This document shows positions 1 to 4,983 of a stretch of DNA of 8,355 nucleotides, piece after piece. The notes below the pieces were generated by a model. The model was not told where the DNA came from, did no database searches, and saw only the letters and a program-made list of their open reading frames with translations. The stretch spans positions 1-8,355 of the forward strand of contig DATDOO010000035.1 in NCBI GenBank assembly GCA_035293245.1, read 5' to 3'. The DNA comes from DATDOO01 sp035293245 (lineage in GTDB: Bacteria; Pseudomonadota; Gammaproteobacteria; Methylococcales; Methylococcaceae). A program made the position numbers and the translations under genes. The first letter of the stretch is position 1, and each line of letters opens with the position of its first letter.

Positions 1-1314
1 GATTTCCGGCGGCGTCAGGCAGGCGTTGGCTTTGTTCTGACGGGTTGCGGCCAGCGTGCGCGCCGCTTTTACCCGCTCACGCGCGGCGATGCTGCTTTCC
101 CCGCGGGCAGGAAGTTCGCTCAAGGCGGAATGCGGCTGGCGCGGCACCTCGATGTGCAGGTCGATGCGGTCGAGCAGCGGCCCGGAAATGCGCGCCCGGT
201 AGCGTTGCACCTGGTCGGCGGTGCAGCGGCAACGGCCCGATGGGTCGCCCAGATAGCCGCAGGGGCATGGATTCATGGCGGCGACGAGCTGGAAGCGGGC
301 GGGAAATTCGGCGCGCTGCGCAGCGCGCGACACGGTAACGCGGCCCGTTTCCAGCGGTTCGCGCAGTACCTCCAGCACCTTGCGGTCGAATTCCGGCAGT
401 TCGTCCAAGAACAAAACGCCGCCATGCGCCAAAGAGATTTCGCCGGGTTTCGGGTTGCCGCCGCCTCCGACCAGCGCCGGCGCGGAAGCAGTATGGTGCG
501 GCGATCGATAAGGCGGGATGCGCCAGCGCGCCGCGTCCAGGGTCTGGTCGCTGACCGAAACCACGGCGGCGTTCTCCAGCGCCGTGGTTTCATCCAGCAA
601 GGGCAAGAGACCCGGCAGGCGCACCGCGAGCATGGATTTGCCGGTTCCCGGGGGACCGAGCATGAGCAGGTTGTGGCCACCGGCGGCGGCGACCTCCAGC
701 GCCCGCTTGGCGTGCAACTGGCCACGCACGTCGGCCAGATCGGGGCCGACGTGATGGACGGCGCGCGCCGTCGGGTGGTCGCTCACGGCGGACTCCAGAT
801 TTCGCAGGCCGTTGAGGTGGGCGCAAACTTCCAAGAGGTGCGTCGCCGCCAGTACTTTCGCATCCTGCACCAGCGCTGCTTCGCCGGCGTTGGCTTCGGG
901 GACGATCAGCGTCCGGCCCGCGTCGCGCGCCGCCAGCGCAACCGGCAAGGCGCCGCGCGCCGGGCGCAGTTCGCCGGTCAGGGACAGTTCGCCGAGAAAT
1001 TCATAGCCGCCCAGCGCCTCGCCCTTCACTTGGCCGGAAGCGGCGAGAATGCCGACGGCGATGGCCAGATCGAAGCGCCCGCCTTCCTTGGGCAAGTCGG
1101 CGGGGGCGAGGTTGAGGGTGATGCGCTGGGCGGGGAAATCGAAGTGGCAATTGAGCAGCGCGCCGCGCACGCGGTCCTTGCTTTCCTTCACCGCCGTTTC
1201 CGGCAGGCCGACGATGGACAGGGACGGCAAGCCGTTGGACAGATGCGCTTCCACCGTCACCAGCGGCGCGGCGATTCCTTGCTGTCCCCGGCTATAAACA
1301 ATGGCGAGCGACAT
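1..1314 (-). CDS. comM: YifB/ComM family Mg-chelatase-like AAA+ ATPase (3' end outside window)
   Basis: The reverse frame is open from the ATG at 1314-1312 to the left edge, giving 438 residues of a family usually about 500 long, so roughly the last 60-70 are missing. The start MSLAIVYSRG aligns with the ComM N-terminus. An N-terminal ChlI-type domain (about 20-165, with NLAPADLPKEGG near 68-79) precedes the AAA+ module: Walker A GPPGTGKS at 220-227, SPHHTASAPALVGGG at 271-285, Walker B LFLDELPEF at 301-309, and NPCPCGYLGDPSGRCRC at 348-364, where four cysteines could bind a metal. In the family, ComM is a hexameric helicase that drives branch migration during natural transformation, so a role in recombining incoming DNA is inferred. 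It lies 21 bp after ubiK on the same strand and is probably co-transcribed. Its own ribosome site is weak (AGGGA close to the ATG), which suggests coupled translation. Confidence 0.93.
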   Translation of the reverse strand, partial: MSLAIVYSRGQQGIAAPLVTVEAHLSNGLPSLSIVGLPETAVKESKDRVRGALLNCHFDFPAQRITLNLAPADLPKEGGRFDLAIAVGILAASGQVKGEALGGYEFLGELSLTGELRPARGALPVALAARDAGRTLIVPEANAGEAALVQDAKVLAATHLLEVCAHLNGLRNLESAVSDHPTARAVHHVGPDLADVRGQLHAKRALEVAAAGGHNLLMLGPPGTGKSMLAVRLPGLLPLLDETTALENAAVVSVSDQTLDAARWRIPPYRSPHHTASAPALVGGGGNPKPGEISLAHGGVLFLDELPEFDRKVLEVLREPLETGRVTVSRAAQRAEFPARFQLVAAMNPCPCGYLGDPSGRCRCTADQVQRYRARISGPLLDRIDLHIEVPRQPHSALSELPARGESSIAARERVKAARTLAATRQNKANACLTPPEI

Positions 1315-1335
1315 CGTCCCTGAGCCGCCGTCGCG

Positions 1336-1593
1336 TCAATCCTTGGGGGGCGACAGCCGCAGTTCCAGATCGGCGACCTGGGCGCTCAACTGCTCCAGTT
1401 TTTCCCGCGTGCGGGCCAGCACCGCGCTCTGGGCGTCGAATTCGTCGCGGCTGACCAGATCGAGACCGGACAACGCGCTGCGCAACACGCCGTAGAAAGT
1501 TTTTTCCAGGTCGCCCTTCAGGGCATGCACATCGGAAGGCAGGGCGTCGGCGAGGCGCTGGGCGAGACTGTCGAGGGTGTTCTTGTCGAGCAT
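1336..1593 (-). CDS. ubiK: Ubiquinone biosynthesis accessory factor UbiK (YqiC/BMFP family)
   Basis: This small protein has 85 residues, compared with 96 in E. coli UbiK. The start at 1593 was chosen because the sequence from MLDKNTLDSLAQRLADALP aligns with the family N-terminus. An in-frame ATG at 1695 would add 34 Arg/Pro-rich residues with no family resemblance. The core LDLVSRDEFDAQSAVLARTREKLEQL (about 44-69, quoted here in part: SRDEFDAQ, RTREKLEQL) is the most recognisable part. The last 40 residues look like a coiled coil with leucine/valine heptads. In Enterobacteria UbiK binds UbiJ and helps the soluble Ubi complex make ubiquinone under oxygen; membrane-fusion activity was proposed earlier for the family. 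The gene leads a minus-strand pair with comM and is divergent from glnK. The Shine-Dalgarno is poor. Confidence 0.9.
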   Translation of the reverse strand: MLDKNTLDSLAQRLADALPSDVHALKGDLEKTFYGVLRSALSGLDLVSRDEFDAQSAVLARTREKLEQLSAQVADLELRLSPPKD

Positions 1594-1621
1594 GGCGGGA
1601 ATGGGGCTGGGAAAGAGGCGT

Positions 1622-1657
1622 GGCCGACAGGATAGCGGTTCCCCCGGAGAGCGTCCA
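1622..1657 (-). promoter_or_regulatory. Candidate sigma-70 type promoter for ubiK-comM
   Basis: Read on the minus strand, TGGACG (1657-1652) and TATCCT (1634-1629) are separated by exactly 17 bp. Each matches its consensus hexamer at 4 of 6 positions. The predicted start near 1622 leaves a leader of about 29 nt before ubiK. Such matches arise by chance fairly often, so this is only a candidate. Confidence 0.3.
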
Positions 1658-1691
1658 GCGAGCCTGCGCACCGTTCCGGAGCGGCAGCGGC

Positions 1692-1714
1692 GCACCTATG
1701 CTCCATAGTAGTGC
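1692..1714. promoter_or_regulatory. Imperfect inverted repeat upstream of the sigma-54 promoter
   Basis: GCAC-CTATG (1692-1700) faces CATAG-TA-GTGC (1704-1714) across the loop CTC, a dyad with a 2-nt bulge in one arm. It lies about 90-115 bp upstream of the inferred glnK transcription start, a distance usual for enhancer sites of sigma-54 activators. The GCAC/GTGC ends resemble NtrC half-sites, but they are about 8 bp further apart than in the usual NtrC site, so binding by NtrC is not established. Confidence 0.3.
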
Positions 1715-1720
1715 ATGCGC

Positions 1721-1748
1721 CCAGGCCCCGTGCTCCCGACGGGGCTGG
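1721..1748. repeat. Inverted repeat in the ubiK-glnK divergent region
   Basis: GCCCCGT (1725-1731) and ACGGGGC (1739-1745) form a perfect 7-bp dyad with a 7-nt loop. It extends through CCA/TGG around a one-base bulge to about 10 bp. No T-run follows on either strand, so it does not look like an intrinsic terminator. It could be a protein site or an RNA hairpin in a long ubiK leader. Confidence 0.4.
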
Positions 1749-1778
1749 AGGCCAGGAAATTCGCAGCCCGCCGCTAGA

Positions 1779-1794
1779 TGGCATGGTTGCTGCT
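1779..1794 (+). promoter_or_regulatory. Sigma-54 (RpoN) -24/-12 promoter for glnK-amtB
   Basis: TGGCATGGTTGCTGCT matches the consensus TGGCACG-N4-TTGCW with the required GG-N10-GC spacing. The GG lies at 1780-1781 and the GC at 1792-1793; the mismatches are T for C at position 6 and C for T at position 12. Transcription would begin near 1805, leaving a leader of about 54 nt. Sigma-54 and NtrC control of glnK-amtB under nitrogen limitation is well established in Proteobacteria, and this context makes the match credible. Confidence 0.7.
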
Positions 1795-1858
1795 CAAAGC
1801 CCTTCGTAAGGCGGGGGATTGGCTTCCGCCGGGTTGTAACTTAACTAGGGGGGAAGCG

Positions 1859-2197
1859 ATGAAACTGATTACGGCGATTCTCAAGCCGTTCAAACTCGAC
1901 GATGTTCGCGAGGCCTTGTCCGAAGCGGGCATTACCGGCATGACGGTGACGGAGGTAAAGGGCTTCGGGCGGCAGAAGGGCCATACCGAATTATACCGGG
2001 GGGCTGAATACGTGGTGGATTTCCTGCCCAAGATCAAGCTGGAGGTGGCGGTGAGCGACGAGACGGCGGAACGCGCCATCGACGTGATCGCCAAGGCGGC
2101 CAATACCGGCAAGATCGGCGACGGCAAGATTTTCGTCGTCGCGCTGGAACAGGCCATCCGTATCCGCACCGGCGAGACCGGCGCGGACGCACTTTGA
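1859..2197 (+). CDS. glnK: Nitrogen regulatory protein PII (GlnK type), first copy
   Basis: The product has 112 residues, the family's usual length. The T-loop GFGRQKGHTELYRGAEY ends at Tyr51, the uridylylation site. Lys58, the B-loop TGKIGDGK (83-90) and the C-terminal pair Arg101/Arg103 for ATP/ADP and 2-oxoglutarate binding are all present. PII trimers sense adenylate charge and 2-oxoglutarate, act on NtrB and GlnE-type partners, and GlnK plugs AmtB through its T-loop. The start at 1859 follows a very strong AGGGGGGAAG site; an in-frame ATG at 1778 overlaps the sigma-54 promoter and was rejected. The N-terminus MKLIT resembles E. coli GlnK (MKLVT) more than GlnB (MKKID), while Asp54 is as in GlnB. 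amtB follows after 16 bp, so the two are an operon. Confidence 0.96.
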   Translation: MKLITAILKPFKLDDVREALSEAGITGMTVTEVKGFGRQKGHTELYRGAEYVVDFLPKIKLEVAVSDETAERAIDVIAKAANTGKIGDGKIFVVALEQAIRIRTGETGADAL

Positions 2198-2213
2198 TTC
2201 AAGGGGGTATTTC

Positions 2214-3659
2214 ATGAAATCGCGTTTCTGGGTTTATTGGCTGGCCGGCTTGGCCCTGCTTCCTGAAAGTTCGGCCTGGGCGGAGGGCGCGGAAGCCGCC
2301 GCCGAGGCCGTCGCCGCGGCAGCCCCCGCGGCTCCGGTGCCGCAAAAGGGCGACACTGCCTGGATGATCGTCGCCACGGTACTGGTCATTCTCATGACCA
2401 TCCCCGGCCTAGCGCTGTTTTACGGCGGCATGGTGCGCGCCAAGAACATGCTGTCGGTGCTGATGCAGGTATTCACCATCTTCGCACTGATCACGGTGCT
2501 GTGGGCCATTTACGGCTATTCCCTGGCTTTCACCGAAGGCAATGCCTTTTTCGGCGGGTTCAGCCGCATGTTCCTGAACGGCATCTTCGACCCCGCTACC
2601 GGCAGCGTCGCCAATGCGGCGACCTTCAGCAAGGGCGTGGTGATCCCCGAGTTCATTTTCGTGGCTTTCCAGGCGACCTTCGCCGCCATTACCGTGGGCT
2701 TGATCGTGGGCGCCTTCGCCGAACGCATGAAGTTCTCGGCGGTGCTGCTGTTCTCGGCCCTGTGGTTCACCTTCAGCTACCTGCCCATCGCCCATATGGT
2801 CTGGTTCTGGACCGGTCCCGACGCCATCACGGACGCCGAAACCCTGGCCACGGAAACCGCCAAGGCGGGTTGGCTGTTCCAGAAAGGCGCCCTGGACTTC
2901 GCCGGCGGCACCGTGGTGCACATCAACGCCGGAATCGCGGGCATTGTCGGTGCGCTGGTATTGGGCAAGCGGGTCGGTTTCGGCCGCGAATCCTTTGCAC
3001 CGCACAGCCTGACGTTGAACATGGTCGGGGCCTCTTTGCTGTGGGTGGGTTGGTTCGGTTTCAACGCCGGCTCCGCCCTGGAAGCCGGCGGCACGGCGAC
3101 CCTGGCTTTCATCAACACCCTGAACGCCACCGCGGCCGCGGCCCTGTCCTGGACTTTCGCCGAGTGGCTGCTGAAGGGCAAGCCGTCCATGCTGGGCGCG
3201 GCTTCCGGCGCCGTAGCCGGGCTGGTAGCCATCACCCCCGCCTGCGGCTGGGTGGGCGTGTGCGGCGGCCTGGCGATCGGCTTGCTCGCCGGCATGATCT
3301 GCTTCTGGGGCGTCACCGGCCTGAAAAAGCTCCACGGTGTGGACGATGCCCTGGACGTGTTCGGCGTCCACGCGGTCGGCGGCATCCTGGGCGCACTGCT
3401 CACCGGGGTGTTCAACACCTGGAGCCTGGGCGGCACCGGCATCATGGACTACGTCAAGAACGTGCCGGCCGATACCGAAAGCCTTGCCCAGCTCTGGATC
3501 CAGGCGCAGGCGGTGGGTACGGCCGTGGTCTGGTCCGCGGTGGCATCCTTCGTCTGCTACAAGATCGTCGATGTGCTGATCGGCCTGCGTGTTCCGGAAG
3601 AACAGGAACGCGAAGGATTGGACATCAGCGAACACGGCGAGACGGCTTATCACGTCTGA
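2214..3659 (+). CDS. amtB: Ammonium channel/transporter AmtB
   Basis: This 481-residue inner-membrane channel conducts ammonium. Residues 1-23 look like a signal peptide ending in AWA, followed by an Ala/Pro-rich linker (24-42) and eleven hydrophobic segments. All key residues of E. coli AmtB are recognisable: Phe156 and Phe283 (the gate, E. coli F107 and F215), Trp197 and Ser287 (the outer recruitment site, W148 and S219), Asp228 (D160), and the twin histidines His236 and His386 (H168 and H318). A segment at about 199-224 is longer than in E. coli. The cytoplasmic tail VPEEQEREGLD...HGETAYHV closely matches the E. coli tail that mediates GlnK control, so PII gating is likely. The ATG follows AAGGGGG at good spacing. 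A strong terminator ends the unit. Confidence 0.97.
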   Translation: MKSRFWVYWLAGLALLPESSAWAEGAEAAAEAVAAAAPAAPVPQKGDTAWMIVATVLVILMTIPGLALFYGGMVRAKNMLSVLMQVFTIFALITVLWAIYGYSLAFTEGNAFFGGFSRMFLNGIFDPATGSVANAATFSKGVVIPEFIFVAFQATFAAITVGLIVGAFAERMKFSAVLLFSALWFTFSYLPIAHMVWFWTGPDAITDAETLATETAKAGWLFQKGALDFAGGTVVHINAGIAGIVGALVLGKRVGFGRESFAPHSLTLNMVGASLLWVGWFGFNAGSALEAGGTATLAFINTLNATAAAALSWTFAEWLLKGKPSMLGAASGAVAGLVAITPACGWVGVCGGLAIGLLAGMICFWGVTGLKKLHGVDDALDVFGVHAVGGILGALLTGVFNTWSLGGTGIMDYVKNVPADTESLAQLWIQAQAVGTAVVWSAVASFVCYKIVDVLIGLRVPEEQEREGLDISEHGETAYHV

Positions 3660-3668
3660 ACGTGCGGT

Positions 3669-3699
3669 AAAGGGGCGGCCCGGAGGCCGCCCCTTTGTT
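3669..3699 (+). terminator. Intrinsic terminator of glnK-amtB
   Basis: AAAGGGGCGGCC (3669-3680) pairs perfectly with GGCCGCCCCTTT (3685-3696) across a CGGA tetraloop. The 12-bp GC-rich stem runs into a short T-rich tail (TTTGTT). It begins 10 bases after the amtB stop and separates amtB from the second PII gene. Confidence 0.85.
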
Positions 3700-3738
3700 C
3701 CCACATTCGTGTGCTCGCCACAATTTGCCCGCGAAACG

Positions 3739-3769
3739 CCCGGATGGTTCCGGGCAGGAACGATCCGGG
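3739..3769. promoter_or_regulatory. Operator-like dyad abutting the second PII gene's promoter
   Basis: CCCGGATGGTTCC (3739-3751) faces GGAACGATCCGGG (3757-3769) across GGGCA. The 13-bp arms differ from a perfect palindrome at one position. The right edge stops 3 bp before the -10 box, so the dyad covers the -35 position. No T-run follows it, so it is not a terminator for amtB. A repressor or activator site is the simplest reading; its protein is unknown. Confidence 0.6.
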
Positions 3770-3772
3770 ATG

Positions 3773-3785
3773 TATAATGTGGTGT
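3773..3785 (+). promoter_or_regulatory. Sigma-70 type -10 element for the second PII gene
   Basis: TATAAT at 3773-3778 is a perfect -10 hexamer, with transcription expected near 3785 and a leader of about 29 nt. No convincing -35 exists at 16-18 bp; the best is TTCCGG with a 19-bp spacer, which falls inside the dyad. The promoter may therefore be weak or depend on an activator. No sigma-54 element was found here. Confidence 0.6.
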
Positions 3786-3813
3786 ACTTTTCACTGGCAG
3801 GAGCGACGTACCC

Positions 3814-4152
3814 ATGAAACTGATCACCGCCATCATCAAGCCCTTCAAGCTCGACGACGTGCGCGAGGCGCTGTCGGAAATCGGCATCAGCGGCGTGACC
3901 GTGACCGAGGTCAAGGGTTTTGGACGACAGAAGGGACACACCGAACTGTATCGCGGCGCCGAGTACGTGGTGGATTTCCTGCCCAAGGTCAAGGTCGAGG
4001 TCGCAGTGACCGACGACGCCCTCGACCGCGCCGTGGACGCCATCATCAAGGCGGCCAACACCGGCAAGATCGGCGACGGCAAGATTTTCGTCAGCGCCTT
4101 GGAGCAGGTCATCCGTATCCGCACCGGCGAGACCGGAGAACAGGCGATCTGA
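3814..4152 (+). CDS. Nitrogen regulatory protein PII (GlnK/GlnB type), second copy
   Basis: This second PII protein of 112 residues differs from the first at 19 positions by direct comparison, about 83% identity. Residues 29-58, including the whole T-loop and Tyr51, are identical, and the B-loop and Arg101/Arg103 are kept. The differences cluster at 66-78 and at the C-terminus, so partner choice at the T-loop is probably shared while trimer properties may differ. The start follows AGGAG (3799-3803) at rather long spacing. It is a separate transcription unit behind the amtB terminator, with its own -10 box and dyad, and it ends at a bidirectional terminator. It may be the constitutive GlnB-like partner, but MKLIT at the N-terminus is GlnK-like, so I leave the symbol open. 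Confidence 0.95.
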   Translation: MKLITAIIKPFKLDDVREALSEIGISGVTVTEVKGFGRQKGHTELYRGAEYVVDFLPKVKVEVAVTDDALDRAVDAIIKAANTGKIGDGKIFVSALEQVIRIRTGETGEQAI

Positions 4153-4167
4153 TCTCCCTCCGAAATA

Positions 4168-4214
4168 GACGGACACAAAAAAGGCGCGTTCACCGCGCCT
4201 TTTTTTTGTCCGTC
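4168..4214. terminator. Bidirectional terminator between the second PII gene and dsbC
   Basis: GGCGCG (4183-4188) pairs with CGCGCC (4194-4199) across TTCAC. The stem is flanked by an A-run (4177-4182) and eight Ts (4200-4207), then extends through GACGGAC (4168-4174) and GTCCGTC (4208-4214). Poly-U would follow the hairpin on either strand, which suits the convergent genes on each side. Confidence 0.9.
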
Positions 4215-4223
4215 CGTCCGGAA

Positions 4224-4955
4224 TCAAGGACGGGGGCGGCTTTTCTCCTGTGCCAGGAGTTCGGCCAGTTGCTTGGGCGGCACGTAGCCGGGCAGGATTT
4301 CGCCCCCTTCGGTCACGATCATCGGCGTGCCGTTCGCACCCAGGGCGCGGGCCAGAGCCATGTGCTTGTCCACCGGACTGTCGCATTGTTTGTCGTCGAT
4401 CGCCTCGCCTTTCTTCGCCTGGGTGAGCGCAGCATTGCGGTCCTTGGCGCACCAGACGGAAACCGCCTTCTTGTAAGACTCCGACCCTTCCCCGGCACGC
4501 GGGAAAAACAGGTAGTGCACCGCGATGCCTTCCTTCTTGTAGTCCTCGATCTGCGAATGCAGCTTGCGGCAATAACCGCAATCGATGTCGGTGAACACGG
4601 ACACCGTGTACTTGGGCTCCTTGGGAGCAAAGACAATCATACTGTCGTGCCCGATTTTCCCGATGGACGAAAGGCGTGCCGCCGCCACGCGCGCCTCGGT
4701 CAGGTCGGCGCGGGCCGCCACGTCGATCAGTTTGCCCTGAAGGATAAACTTGCCATCCTGCGAGACATAAAATACGTTCGGCCCCACCGTCACCTCGTAC
4801 AGGCCCGGCATGGGCGCCTCCTGGATGCTGTCGGGTTTGAGTTCCGGCAGCGCCTTGGCCAGCGCCTCCTCCACGGTTTTTTGATCGGCGTGGACGTTCG
4901 ACACGGCCAGCGCCAACAGCGTCAGGCACTGGGTAATCAGCAGAAGTTTTCTCAT
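4224..4955 (-). CDS. dsbC: Periplasmic thiol:disulfide interchange protein DsbC
   Basis: This 243-residue protein (E. coli DsbC 236) isomerises wrong disulfides in periplasmic proteins as a dimer kept reduced by DsbD. MRKLLLITQCLTLLALAVSN and the following VHA form a signal peptide cut before Asp24. Residues 24-85 match the dimerisation domain. The thioredoxin-fold part has the active site CGYC at 126-129 after VFTDID, a second cysteine pair (Cys169, Cys191) as in E. coli, the cis-proline TP at 210-211, and the closing LPGYVPPKQLAELL. The ATG at 4955 was chosen because it starts the signal peptide cleanly; ATG 4964 adds only MYP and cannot be excluded, as neither has a good Shine-Dalgarno. 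It begins 28 bp after rseP and is probably the last gene of that operon, an unusual neighbour. Confidence 0.94.
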   Translation of the reverse strand: MRKLLLITQCLTLLALAVSNVHADQKTVEEALAKALPELKPDSIQEAPMPGLYEVTVGPNVFYVSQDGKFILQGKLIDVAARADLTEARVAAARLSSIGKIGHDSMIVFAPKEPKYTVSVFTDIDCGYCRKLHSQIEDYKKEGIAVHYLFFPRAGEGSESYKKAVSVWCAKDRNAALTQAKKGEAIDDKQCDSPVDKHMALARALGANGTPMIVTEGGEILPGYVPPKQLAELLAQEKSRPRP

Positions 4956-4983
4956 CGGGTACATCCGTGGGTTAGAAAAATCG

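Noticed and set aside
273..725. Minus-strand 150-codon open frame inside comM
   Set aside because: It is an out-of-frame shadow; the adjacent frame reads through the same bases as conserved ComM.
130..1323. Plus-strand open frame of 397 codons opposite comM
   Set aside because: It is antisense to a clear ComM with Walker motifs, is rich in Arg/Gln/Ala, and resembles no family. Long antisense frames are common at this GC content.
1692..1714. Canonical NtrC binding site
   Set aside because: The GCAC and GTGC ends are present, but their spacing is about 8 bp too long for the standard site, so it is reported only as an unassigned dyad.
1778..1858. Upstream ATG that would lengthen glnK by 27 residues
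   Set aside because: It overlaps the sigma-54 element, and the strong Shine-Dalgarno and family N-terminus point to 1859.
2501..3670. Plus-strand 389-codon frame overlapping amtB
   Set aside because: It is an Arg/Gly-rich +1 shadow of amtB, whose own frame keeps every channel residue.
2409..4193. Minus-strand open frame of 594 codons across amtB and the second PII gene
   Set aside because: It is antisense to two strongly conserved genes and to a terminator, and its composition is shadow-like.
3625..4929. Minus-strand 434-codon frame overlapping dsbC
   Set aside because: It is an out-of-frame shadow; the dsbC frame has the signal peptide, CGYC and cis-proline.
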